NCBI GenBank assembly: GCA_036823295.1
Contig: DAISGD010000080.1
Coordinates: 1-12,639, forward strand
Direction of reading: 5' to 3'
Source: UBA4742 sp002403895
GTDB taxonomy: Bacteria; Actinomycetota; Acidimicrobiia; Acidimicrobiales; Acidimicrobilacustridaceae
Length of the DNA stretch: 12,639 bases
Below, piece by piece: positions 1 to 6,848 of this stretch (its first letter is position 1; each line of letters opens with the position of its first letter). Below the pieces are notes generated by a model. The model made no database searches, was not told the DNA's origin, and saw only the letters and a list, made by a program, of their open reading frames with translations. The translations under genes were made by a program, and so were the position numbers.

Positions 1-299
1 GTCGTCGAACGCGTCATGTTCAACAGCCGATTGGTGAAATCGAAGTAGCAGGACTCGACGAGCTCGACCAGCAACTCGCCGCTGGGGAATGCCGCCTGCG
101 GAGCGAAGCAGAACACCGCATCGCCTTCCAGCTTCACGAATTGCATCGGGGGGCTCAGCGCCGCCCGGATCAATTTCGTGAGTTCCGTCACGATCGCGTG
201 CGAATGCTCGAGCTCTGTGCCGGTCAAGAACGCCGTATACCCGGAGATGTCTGCGAGGACCAGGTACCCCTCCATGACCCCTTCATCGATCTCGCCCAT
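1..299 (-). CDS. DUF2652 (adenylate-cyclase-like) protein, C-terminus off the window
   Basis: Translation from the ATG at 299 gives 99 residues with no stop before the window edge. Near the N-terminus it reads DISGYTAFL and later KLEGDAVFCF. These two blocks are the signature of the DUF2652 family, distantly related to class III nucleotide cyclases, whose metal-binding aspartates sit in equivalent DI.G and GD motifs. GAGGT a few bases upstream of the ATG is a plausible ribosome binding site. Whether any DUF2652 protein makes a cyclic nucleotide is not established, so catalysis is not claimed. Only the first half to two thirds of the usual protein is visible. The gene faces the left edge, away from the accessory region. 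Confidence 0.8.
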   Translation of the reverse strand, partial: MGEIDEGVMEGYLVLADISGYTAFLTGTELEHSHAIVTELTKLIRAALSPPMQFVKLEGDAVFCFAPQAAFPSGELLVELVESCYFDFTNRLLNMTRST

Positions 300-472
300 C
301 GCGATACCTCATCAACCAAGACGGATCCGACAGTGAGCCGACCCCGCGGAAGGTATCAGGTGGCCCGAGAGACCGTCGGTGGCGGACGCTTCCTCGGTGT
401 GTCAGCCGACCGGGTGGCCGACTCCGGCGTGATGGCCGCCGTTTCCGAGTGACCGAGGCGCCTCGATGGTGG

Positions 473-862
473 CTACCACCCCCGGCGGGGGCGAATCGGT
501 ACGCCCGATTGGCGGAACTCCCGGGCCAGAGTCCTGGCGTGCACGCCGAACTCCTGCGCGACCGTGGCGAGCGAAGCGCCCTCTCCGTAGCGTGTCGCGG
601 CCCGGGCAACCGAGTCATCGGTCATCTTGCGGACCAGACGCCGCCGTGCGACGCCCGCTCGATCAAGGTGGGTGATCACCGTCGTTCGGTGCACCTCGCA
701 CTGACGAGCGAGCCCATCGATCGACGCACCCTCGCCGTAGCCACGGATCAGCTCATCGATCTCACCGTCTGCAAGCCGCCGCTGGACAGGGTTTGAAAGC
801 CGTCCCTTTTGCTCCGGCGGCCCGGCTCCGAGTCCAAAATCGTGCCCTTGAGACGGCTCCAC
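473..862 (-). CDS. Tandem helix-turn-helix protein, recombinase-associated type
   Basis: The last ~115 residues read as two successive HTH units. The first contains IDELIRGYGEGAS and LARQCEVHRTTVITHLDRAGV; the second contains YGEGASLATVAQEFGVHARTL and ends in GVPIRPRRGW. This arrangement (QRRL...HRTTV..HL..., then a second unit ending in IRPRRGW) is common in short actinobacterial HTH proteins found beside serine or tyrosine recombinases. It resembles the DNA-binding tail of resolvases without the catalytic domain. The start is uncertain: the frame stays open to 1138 but has no ATG between there and the domain, so I chose the GTG at 862, giving 129 residues. A copy of the dispersed repeat (787-806) lies inside the proposed N-terminus and encodes GRLSNP. 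It may be a remnant of a larger element. Confidence 0.55.
   Translation of the reverse strand: MEPSQGHDFGLGAGPPEQKGRLSNPVQRRLADGEIDELIRGYGEGASIDGLARQCEVHRTTVITHLDRAGVARRRLVRKMTDDSVARAATRYGEGASLATVAQEFGVHARTLAREFRQSGVPIRPRRGW
787..806. repeat. Dispersed repeat copy A (core GGTTTGAAAGCCGTCCC)
   Basis: CAGGGTTTGAAAGCCGTCCC is repeated exactly at 928-947, and its 17-base core occurs again at 8688-8704. This copy lies just upstream of, or inside the 5' end of, the HTH gene and lacks the flanking AAAGGTCCAC found in the other copies. Confidence 0.6.
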
Positions 863-916
863 GACGGGATCGGGGTCTCTCGCTGGACCGCTCCACCCCT
901 GGTCAGAGAGCTTTTT

Positions 917-958
917 GACCGCCTCGCCAGGGTTTGAAAGCCGTCCCCAAAGGTCCAC
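917..958. repeat. Dispersed repeat copy B (long form, about 42 bp)
   Basis: Reads GACCGCCTCG, a 4-base variable spacer, GGTTTGAAAGCCGTCCC, then CAAAGGTCCAC. The same order of blocks occurs at 8673-8715, about 7.7 kb away, with a 5-base spacer and one change in the last block. It lies directly before the truncated tyrosine recombinase. Confidence 0.65.
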
Positions 959-1039
959 CACGTCTGAACTGCGGTTATGTGGAGCGACATCCGGGTGACC
1001 CGAAGCGTCGCCGCGCCGCACACGCGGGCTGGCAGCAAG

Positions 1040-1198
1040 ATCGTCGACCAGGCGCTCGGCGCTGGCGTCGATCCCCGGACGGTCGCTGGTCGCCTCGGCC
1101 ACGCCAACCCCAATGTCACCATGACCGTGTACGGCCACTTCCTCCCCGAGAAGGACCGCGCCGCCGCCGACTTCCTCGACGGAACCGGCGGAGGGTAG
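1040..1198 (+). pseudogene. Tyrosine recombinase (phage integrase) C-terminal remnant
   Basis: From about 1047 the + frame reads LGAGVDPRTVAGRLGHA, then TMTVYGHFLPEKDRAAADFL, ending in TAG at 1196-1198. This is the last catalytic segment of a phage-type integrase, with the LGH histidine and the tyrosine nucleophile in TVYGHF. The catalytic arginine and the H..R box that should lie about 20 residues upstream are missing: sequence before ~1045 does not match the family in any frame. Everything N-terminal has been lost, so it should be inactive. It probably marks the edge of a former integrated element. The antitoxin gene starts 33 bases downstream. Confidence 0.75.
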
Positions 1199-1212
1199 CC
1201 ATTACCGTCATG

Positions 1213-1245
1213 AGTAGCTACAATTCCGGCATGACAGTAGCTACA
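1213..1245 (+). promoter_or_regulatory. vapBC promoter with twin AGTAGCTACA operator-like palindromes
   Basis: AGTAGCTACA, built on the palindrome GTAGCTAC, occurs at 1213-1222 and again at 1236-1245, 23 bases apart centre to centre. TACAAT at 1219-1224 fits an actinobacterial -10 box and lies 6 bases before the ATG at 1231, so transcription would begin at the A of the start codon (a leaderless mRNA). The first palindrome overlaps the -10 box and the second lies inside codons 2-5, so bound antitoxin would block initiation. Type II antitoxins typically autoregulate through paired palindromes; binding here is inferred. Confidence 0.5.
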
Positions 1246-1512
1246 TCTCGTGTCGAGGTCGGAGTACGGGATCTCAAGAACAACCTCAGCCGGTACTTGG
1301 ATCGCGTCCAGGAGGGCGAAGAGGTGATCGTCACTGACCGCGGGCGTCCCGTGGCTCGGCTGTCGGCCCTCGATCATTCGACCGACCGACTTGCTGAGCT
1401 GATCGCGGCGGGAGTGGTTCGCCCGCCGAAGAGCGCGACTCGTTCTCGTCCGGCGCGACGCACCAAGCCCAAGGGCTCGGTGAGCGACCTCGTCGCTGAA
1501 CAGCGACGTTGA
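1231..1512 (+). CDS. vapB: Type II antitoxin, Phd/YefM family
   Basis: 93 residues. The N-terminal half reads VGVRDLKNNLSRYLDRVQEG, then EEVIVTDRGRPVARL, the standard Phd/YefM DNA-binding fold (V..R.L.....Y...V..GE...VT..G.PVA.L). The basic, proline-rich C-terminal part (about residues 50-93) would wrap the toxin and neutralise it. I chose the ATG at 1231 because a -10-like TACAAT lies 6 bases upstream; an in-frame ATG at 1210 lies before that promoter. The stop overlaps the TTG start of the PIN toxin (TTGA), so the two are translationally coupled. It would act as antitoxin and operon repressor in the cytoplasm. Confidence 0.88.
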   Translation: MTVATSRVEVGVRDLKNNLSRYLDRVQEGEEVIVTDRGRPVARLSALDHSTDRLAELIAAGVVRPPKSATRSRPARRTKPKGSVSDLVAEQRR

Positions 1513-1931
1513 TCACCTACGTCGACACGTCGTCGCTGCTGAAGCTGTTGATCGACGAGGACGGCTCCGAGCAAGCGGGACGGCTCTGGGACACGGCCGA
1601 CGCGGTCGCCTCCGTTGCCTTGGTCGTGGTCGAAGCCCGCGCCGCCCTCGCGGCAGCTGAGCGTGGTGTTCGACTCACCGCTGCCGAGCATCGCAGAGCC
1701 AAGACTGAGCTCAATGTCCTTGTCGATGAGTTGACCATCATCGGGATCACGGACGATCTGATCGTCCAGGCCGCGGGGCTCGCCGAGAGTGAGGCACTGC
1801 GGGGTTACGACGCTGTTCATCTCGCGGCCGCCCTCACCGTCGGCGCCAACGTCCTGACGAGCGCCGACTCGGCATTGTGCGCCGCGGCCGAGCGGCGTGG
1901 CGTTCACGTGGCCAACCCGTTCGACGCTTGA
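1509..1931 (+). CDS. vapC: PIN-domain ribonuclease toxin VapC
   Basis: 140 residues, the usual VapC length. The acidic active-site residues of the PIN fold are all present: D6 in YVDTSSLLKLL, E42 in VVVEARAAL, D101 in RGYDAVHLAAAL and D120 in TSADSALCAAA. Known VapC toxins are Mg-dependent endoribonucleases that cut tRNA or rRNA and arrest growth until the antitoxin is restored. The start is TTG at 1509, overlapping the antitoxin stop by 4 bases; no ATG lies nearby in frame. The pair looks intact although the surrounding integrase and HTH genes are broken, in line with addictive maintenance of toxin-antitoxin loci in decaying elements. Confidence 0.9.
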   Translation: MITYVDTSSLLKLLIDEDGSEQAGRLWDTADAVASVALVVVEARAALAAAERGVRLTAAEHRRAKTELNVLVDELTIIGITDDLIVQAAGLAESEALRGYDAVHLAAALTVGANVLTSADSALCAAAERRGVHVANPFDA

Positions 1932-2077
1932 CCCCCGCCCTCCGACCGCCTCGGCGCGGCGAGCAGTTCCTCGATGGCCCACGCCGGGATCAGGGTGCGC
2001 CGAGTCGGGCCGAGGTCGACTGACGGCAGGAACCTGTCGGTAGCGATTCGGTCTTGCAGCCACCCATCCGGTCGCAG
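1904..2077 (-). pseudogene. Excisionase-like HTH fragment with in-frame stop
   Basis: The minus strand encodes DGWLQDRIATDRFLPSVDLG, then TLIPAWAIEELLAA, resembling the second half of small excisionase/MerR-like HTH proteins (WL..RI..G.LP.V.LG....IP..A.EE.LA). It ends at TGA 1904-1906, overlapping the end of vapC on the other strand. No start codon precedes the conserved part: the frame is closed by TGA at 2078-2080, and just above that stop the same frame reads LEDWVVTKV. I infer a truncated or nonsense-disrupted gene. Similarity is by eye and modest. Confidence 0.3.
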
Positions 2078-2196
2078 TCAGACCTTCGTCACGACCCAGT
2101 CCTCAAGATCCGCACGCGAGGGCGTTCGGGCCCCCCTCCCCGCTCGGCTGCATGAAAGCCGGAGGTGCACCCGCCGAACCCGCGGCCGTTGCCGGT

Positions 2197-2413
<217 letters not shown>

Positions 2414-2921
2414 TAGGTCTCAGATCTGTGCCCTTGGCAGGACTCCACAGCTCGGTGCCCGGACGGTCCAGTCCCGGGATGCCACACGCCACCTCGCCCG
2501 GCTCACTGGCTGTCTCCTCGGCCTCGAGGAGGATGTAGGCGGTTAGGTCTATCCGCTTTCTCGGCGCGAGATGCTCGACGGTGATGCGGGCCCGCCGGAT
2601 CGCATGTACGTCGCCGATGGCGGGGGCGTATTGCGCGGCCACGGTTCCTCCGGCGCGACCCAAGAAGATGCTCGAGAGCGCCGCGAGCTGGTCGTCGTCG
2701 GCCCGCTCGTCGACGTAGATCACGACCTCCCACTTTGTCGAGGGCTGCACCCGGTCGAAGTAGCGCAACGTGAGCGCGACCATCAGCCCCGTCAGGTCGG
2801 TGCCGTCAGGCGGGCAGCTCCGCTGCGAAAGAGGGCGTCCGCTGGGAAGGGCAGTGACGACGACATCCAACTCGGCACGATCGTCCCCGCGGTGTGAGCC
2901 TCCACGACTTCGTTGATGCAC
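2414..2921 (-). pseudogene. DUF1326-like protein, truncated by the tandem array
   Basis: The minus frame from 2921 contains DGTDLTGLMVALTLRYF, YVDERADDDQLAALSSIFLG, RAGGTVAAQYAPAIGDVHAI and ACGIPGLDRPGTEL. These blocks, in this order, match DUF1326, a family of about 200 residues with unknown biochemical function. The expected cysteine-rich N-terminal segment is not convincing: the reading before DGTDL drifts. The expected C-terminal 30-40 residues are replaced by the heptanucleotide array. The start at 2921 is nominal. It lies 59 bases downstream of, and on the same strand as, the methyltransferase, so the two may have been co-transcribed. Both ends look damaged, so I treat it as a probable pseudogene; if the assembly gap is a misjoin the 3' end could be intact elsewhere. 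Confidence 0.55.
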
Positions 2922-2980
2922 GTGAGGTGTCCAGCATTCGTCGCTCGATGAGGGGGACGCGGCGGATCGGATTCAAGGGG

Positions 2981-3625
2981 TCAGGCGAAGCGATAGAGCT
3001 TGATTTCATTGCCGTGCGGGGTTCGACCCATCGGCTCGAACGTGACCCGGCCGGTGGCAACGATCTGGTCGTGGCAGTAGGTGTTGACGTAGAGGATGGT
3101 GACGGTGCGCGGGTGTTGATCAACGGATTCGACAACGCGGGCCATGCACTGGGTCATCACCGAGGCGGGGAACGGGCTGTAGAGGTACAGGAAGTCGTAG
3201 TCGCGGTAGCGGTCGAAGTGGGTCGCGTTCGCCGTGAAGATCGTGGTGCGTCTCTCGTGAAGCCTGGCGAAGTTGGATCGAGCGACCGCGGCCAACTCGG
3301 GCGCGATCTCCAGCCCATCGACCCTGGCAAACGGGAAGCGCAGCATCGTCCGGATGGCGCTGCCCCTGCCGCACCCGATGTCGAGTGCACGCGATCCACG
3401 GCTGACCTCGATTCTTCGTAACAGCCGTAGCAACTCGCTGCCGCCTGACGGTGACGATCGAAAGACGACCGTTGGATCCAGGCCGAGATCTTCGGGGTGG
3501 GCGACGCTCTGGAAGTCGAGGCCTCGCAGACGATCAGCCCGATGCTGGATGCGATGCGGATGCCATGCCGTGGTGTCACTGGTGAGGCGTCGATCGGGTG
3601 CGTGTCTGGCGCTCATGTCGTCCAT
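2981..3625 (-). CDS. Class I SAM-dependent methyltransferase
   Basis: 214 residues. Motif I is ALDIGCGRGSAIRTML (about residues 80-95), the glycine-rich loop that binds S-adenosylmethionine. Residues 102-115 (VDGLEIAPELAAVA) give the acidic end of strand 2 that contacts the ribose. YDFLYLYSPFPASVM (about 143-157) is the motif IV region. The first 75 residues form a helical cap including HRADRLRGLDFQSVAHPEDLGL. The substrate cannot be told from the sequence. The start is the ATG at 3625; another in-frame ATG lies three codons later. The C-terminus ends cleanly in TGRVTFEPMGRTPHGNEIKL. It looks intact, cytosolic and expressed leftward with the DUF1326-like gene. Confidence 0.85.
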   Translation of the reverse strand: MDDMSARHAPDRRLTSDTTAWHPHRIQHRADRLRGLDFQSVAHPEDLGLDPTVVFRSSPSGGSELLRLLRRIEVSRGSRALDIGCGRGSAIRTMLRFPFARVDGLEIAPELAAVARSNFARLHERRTTIFTANATHFDRYRDYDFLYLYSPFPASVMTQCMARVVESVDQHPRTVTILYVNTYCHDQIVATGRVTFEPMGRTPHGNEIKLYRFA

Positions 3626-3668
3626 CCCAGTCAGCTAGTGGTGCGTCGCGGGTTTGGCTTGGGTGGGG

Positions 3669-3854
3669 CTAGGCGCTCGGCCGGAGGTCGGACTCGGATG
3701 TGTAGCCCGGTAGGAGCGAACCGTCGGACCTGCGGCGCACGCGGTAGCCCTCAGGGATGATCTCGGCTATCTCGAAACCGCCGACCCACGAGTCACTGAA
3801 CTGGGTGTGGACATCGACTTGGTCCCCGACCTCGACCGGCAGCTGGCGCGTCAC
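3669..3854 (-). CDS. Small conserved hypothetical protein (SH3/Tudor-like beta fold)
   Basis: 61 residues: VGDQVDVHTQFSDSWVGGFE, then IAEIIPEGYRVRRRSDGSLL and a short tail. The alternation of G-D-x-V strands, the Sx-WVxGFE turn and the RRxSDGSLLP strand look like a compact five-strand barrel. I recall similar short actinobacterial hypothetical proteins carrying the pattern DSWV.GFE.AE...GYR.RR.SDGS.LP. No function is known to me. The start is GTG at 3854, the only start codon before the conserved part. Its stop is 43 bases before the methyltransferase start on the same strand, so the two may share a transcript. Confidence 0.65.
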   Translation of the reverse strand: MTRQLPVEVGDQVDVHTQFSDSWVGGFEIAEIIPEGYRVRRRSDGSLLPGYTSESDLRPSA

Positions 3855-3965
3855 GGTTTCTATCCTGCCACTCGAAGAGCGCAGCGGCAGAGGCCGAGCC
3901 GCCTGAGGCGTGGCGGACCCTGCATTACCGAGCGACCTGAACCATCAACCAGGACGGGGACCACG

Positions 3966-4110
3966 TTAGCTCTCGGCGGGGCGGCGGCGGATCGCGTCGT
4001 CCTTGGTGAGGACGACCCAGTCCCGCTCGCCCGCCAGAGCGATCCATGTTTCGTCGCTCACACGCTGCTCGGCCCACTCGTCGCTCGCGTATTCCCTACG
4101 TGCAGCTCGG
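3966..4110 (-). pseudogene. PIN-like domain C-terminal remnant
   Basis: The end of the minus frame reads DETWIALAGERDWVVLTKD, then DAIRRRPAES and a stop. This matches the C-terminal piece of PIN-like (VapC-related) proteins, where a conserved aspartate in LTKD and a following I..RP are typical. Upstream, the expected N-terminal half is absent. A neighbouring frame reads VTFAIVTELHV and would join this frame after a one-base shift near 4098, so a frameshift is likely. No D-rich N-terminal active site is visible. It is probably a dead toxin gene, and no antitoxin is recognisable next to it. Confidence 0.4.
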
Positions 4111-4260
4111 TCACGATCGCGAACGTCACGGAGCCGGCGCTCGGTGATAGGCGTAAGCGGTCTTCGGTGACGCGTGTTATGGGACACCTCGCCTTGTCCG
4201 ATCCGGCGGCGTGGTCTCGTGGCGTGCGACATGCAGGGAAGCGATCTAGCGTCGGGCGGG

Positions 4261-4557
4261 ATGGCAGCCGTCGTGAATCTTCTGCGGTTCAAGGAGCCGG
4301 TGGAGCCGGCGGTCTTCGCTGGCGTTGAACGTGACCTTGTGCCGCAGATGCTGGCGATCAAAGGCTTTCGGGGCTTCCACGTCGTTCAGACATCGGACCA
4401 AGAGGTGATCCTCGTGATCCTGGGCGACAGTGTCGAGGTTCTCGATCAGATCGCGTCCGAGGTGGGCTCGCCGTGGATGCGCGCGAACGTCGTGCCGCTC
4501 CTCGCTGGCCCGCCCGAGCGCCACATCGGTCCGATCATCGCGTCCTCAGAGCCATGA
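4261..4557 (+). CDS. ABM-fold (dimeric alpha/beta barrel) protein
   Basis: 98 residues from ATG 4261. It opens with a strand (VVNLLRF), continues with a helix containing ERDLVPQMLAIKGFRGFHVV, then a strand EVILVILGDS and a second helix ending in GSPWMRANVVPLLAGPPERH. The GFRGF..V turn and the closing PLLAGPPER.IG are typical of stand-alone antibiotic-biosynthesis-monooxygenase-like proteins. Some ABM proteins oxidise quinone precursors or degrade heme; many have no known role, and no diagnostic active-site set can be assigned here. An open frame extends upstream to 4174, but the fold begins at the chosen ATG. A 153-base gap separates it from the SRPBCC gene, so shared transcription is possible but unproven. 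Confidence 0.65.
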   Translation: MAAVVNLLRFKEPVEPAVFAGVERDLVPQMLAIKGFRGFHVVQTSDQEVILVILGDSVEVLDQIASEVGSPWMRANVVPLLAGPPERHIGPIIASSEP

Positions 4558-4710
4558 GAAGCTCGCGCGGAGCTGCAGTGATACGCGGCCGGTCGGGAGA
4601 CCCTCGCCCAGGTCCCGGCGGTCGGGGACGTCCGCCGGGGCCTCGGCCATCGGCGGGGCGCAGTAGTGCAAGTGTGCCCACTGGCAACCTCGGTGAAGAG
4701 GAGGACGGCG

Positions 4711-5193
4711 ATGCAGTCGCTCGATCATGACTCTGTGAGCGTCCACATGGACGCGCCGCCGGAAGTGGTGTACGAGTTGGTCGCGGACGTGACGCGGATG
4801 CCTGAGTTCAGCTCCGAGATCCGTCGGTGCACATGGCTCGATGGGGCGACCGGTCCGGCGGTCGGCGCGCGGTTCGCAGCGGTCAACAAGGTGCAACGCG
4901 GACCGGCGTGGACGAACAAGCCGGTCGTGACGGTCGTCGAGCCGGGAAGGTCGTTTTCGTTCGCCCGCACGGAGAAGTTAGGGGGCACCGTCGAGTGGAC
5001 GTACCGGTTTGAGCCCGACCGCGACGGTACGAGAGTCACAGAGTCTTACGAGGTTACTCAACCGATCGGGCACATCGGCTGGTTTGTGATTGGTGGGTTG
5101 TTCGGCCGCAAGGACCGGCGCTCCGATCTGCGGACCGGGATGGAGCAGACGCTCGACCGCATGCGCGCGGTGGCCGAACGCGCCTCATCGTGA
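4711..5193 (+). CDS. SRPBCC (START-like / polyketide cyclase-type) protein
   Basis: 160 residues. The START-like helix-grip fold is visible: an opening strand SVSVHMDAPPEVVYELVADV, the MPEFSSEIRRCTWLDG region, a central sheet (GARFAAVNKV, VVTVVEPGRSFSF), then VEWTYRFEPDRDGTRVTESY and a C-terminal amphipathic helix ending in MEQTLDRMRAVAERA. Such proteins enclose a hydrophobic cavity for lipids, polyketides or other small molecules; the ligand cannot be predicted. The ATG at 4711 is preceded by GAAGAGGAGG at ideal spacing, which decides the start over one 45 bases upstream. The stop overlaps the oxidoreductase start (TGATG), so the two are translationally coupled. Confidence 0.85.
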   Translation: MQSLDHDSVSVHMDAPPEVVYELVADVTRMPEFSSEIRRCTWLDGATGPAVGARFAAVNKVQRGPAWTNKPVVTVVEPGRSFSFARTEKLGGTVEWTYRFEPDRDGTRVTESYEVTQPIGHIGWFVIGGLFGRKDRRSDLRTGMEQTLDRMRAVAERASS

Positions 5194-6848
5194 TGGCAGT
5201 TCTGTTCGCGGTCGCCACCGATGATTCGATGCGGGCCGCTCTCGAGGTGGTGCTCCGACGTCGATACGAGCCGGATTACAGCATCGTCGTCTCGGACGAT
5301 CCCGACGAGGCGTTGCGTCGGCTCACTGCTAACCGAGACGCGGGGGAGCAGGTCGCGGTCGTGGTTGCGTCGTTTCGCATGACCGGACGTGACGGCATCT
5401 CGTTTCTCGTCGCCGCCCAAGGTCTGCATCCCGCGGCAAGGCGCGTCTTGATGATTGATGTCGGCGATGTGAGCGCGGCTGATGACCTTAGCCAGGCGCT
5501 CACACTCAACCAGGTCGATTCGTACTTCGGACAGCCGTGGGCCAGCCCGGAGGAAGAGCTGTATCCCGTGCTCGGCGACGCGCTGCGGGTGTGGGCGCGT
5601 GAGCACCAGCTCCGCTACGACAAGGCAGTCATCGTCGACGCACCGAACGGTCTGCGCGGCGCACAGCTGCGCGGCTGGCTCGAGCGCAACGCTGTCGCCA
5701 CGACGCTGCTCAGAGCGGATGATGCCCAGGGTCGTGCGCTGCTCGCGAAGCACGGCGTCGATACGGACCATCTACCCGTCGTTGTGCTCTACAACGGCAC
5801 GGCGCTCACCGACCCGACGAATGCGGAACTCGGCGAGGCACTCGGCGCCAGCACGCACCCGACCCAAGATCGATACGACGTCGTGATCGTGGGTGCCGGG
5901 CCAGCGGGACTCGCAGCCGCGGTGTACGCGGGATCAGAAGGTCTGCACGCGATCGTCGTTGAGCATGACGCCATAGGCGGCCAGGCCGGGACCAGCTCCA
6001 AGATCCGCAACTACCTCGGGTTCCCTTGGGGCGTGCACGGCGGCGAGCTCGCAGAACGCGCGAGCCGTCAGGCCAGTCAGCTCGGAGCCGAGTTCGTCAT
6101 CGCCCGCGACGCTGCGGCACTGCGCGCCGAGGGTGCCGATCGTGTCGTCACGCTCTCAAGTGGCGACGAGATCACCGCGGCGACGGTGGTGATCGCCGGC
6201 GGGGTCACCTACCGTCGGCTCGGCATACCCGCCGTCGACGCACTCGTCGGTGCGGGCGTGTTCTACGGCGCCGCCGTGTCGGAAGCGCGATCGATGGGCG
6301 GCCTCGAGGTGATTGTGCTCGGCGGCGGTAACTCGGCAGGTCAGGCCGCCGCCCACCTCGCGAGCGGTGGCGCGCACGTGACCGTGCTCGTGCGTGGCGC
6401 ATCGTTGGCGACCACCATGTCCGACTACCTCGTACGAGAGATTGACGCGTCCCCGAACGTCACCGTCCGGTTCGGGACGGAGGTCGTGGACGCCGGGACC
6501 GACGGACACCTCGACCACCTCGTCCTGCGCGACCGCACAGACGGCACGACGACCGCCGCACCGGCCGACGCGCTGTTCATCTTCATCGGCGCGCGACCGC
6601 GTACAGACTGGCTCGACGGCGTACTCGCCCTCGACAACAACGGATTCGTCCTCACCGGCCACGACCTCATCGAAGCCGACCCCGCTCGCTGGCCGCTCGA
6701 GCGCGCACCGTCCTGGCTCGAGACCAGCATGCCGAACGTGTTCGCGGCCGGCGACATCCGCAACGGCTCAGTCAAGCGCGTCGCGGCCGCGGTCGGCGAA
6801 GGCTCCACCGCGGCCATGTTCGTACGCGAACACCTCACGCAACACTGA
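5193..6848 (+). CDS. Fused receiver-like / thioredoxin-reductase-like FAD oxidoreductase, cysteine-free
   Basis: 551 residues in three parts. Residues 1-140 form a response-regulator-like domain with DD at 10-11, but the phosphoacceptor position in VVVASFRMTGRDG is Ser60 and the usual lysine (YLLKPW) is Gln114. Residues 145-220 form a glutaredoxin-like domain (GWLERN, LPVVVLYNG) without cysteines. Residues 228-551 form a TrxR-type flavoprotein: FAD-binding GAGPAG at 234-239, IGGQA at 261, the NAD(P)-binding GGGNSAG at 377-383 and the closing FAD motif NVFAAGDIRNGS. The CxxC redox pair of true thioredoxin reductase is replaced by YGAAVSEA. Databases call this family fused response regulator/thioredoxin-disulfide reductase, but dithiol chemistry is impossible here. 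ATG 5193 overlaps the SRPBCC stop; GTG at 5190 is an alternative. Confidence 0.88.
   Translation: MAVLFAVATDDSMRAALEVVLRRRYEPDYSIVVSDDPDEALRRLTANRDAGEQVAVVVASFRMTGRDGISFLVAAQGLHPAARRVLMIDVGDVSAADDLSQALTLNQVDSYFGQPWASPEEELYPVLGDALRVWAREHQLRYDKAVIVDAPNGLRGAQLRGWLERNAVATTLLRADDAQGRALLAKHGVDTDHLPVVVLYNGTALTDPTNAELGEALGASTHPTQDRYDVVIVGAGPAGLAAAVYAGSEGLHAIVVEHDAIGGQAGTSSKIRNYLGFPWGVHGGELAERASRQASQLGAEFVIARDAAALRAEGADRVVTLSSGDEITAATVVIAGGVTYRRLGIPAVDALVGAGVFYGAAVSEARSMGGLEVIVLGGGNSAGQAAAHLASGGAHVTVLVRGASLATTMSDYLVREIDASPNVTVRFGTEVVDAGTDGHLDHLVLRDRTDGTTTAAPADALFIFIGARPRTDWLDGVLALDNNGFVLTGHDLIEADPARWPLERAPSWLETSMPNVFAAGDIRNGSVKRVAAAVGEGSTAAMFVREHLTQH

Noticed and set aside
1942..1954. CCGACCGCCTCGG after vapC matches 8671-8683
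   Set aside because: A 13-base match in high-GC sequence without the GGTTTGAAAG core is not enough to call another repeat copy.
5193..6848. Calling the oxidoreductase TrxB / thioredoxin reductase
   Set aside because: There is no CxxC and no cysteine anywhere in the protein, so the activity is not supported.
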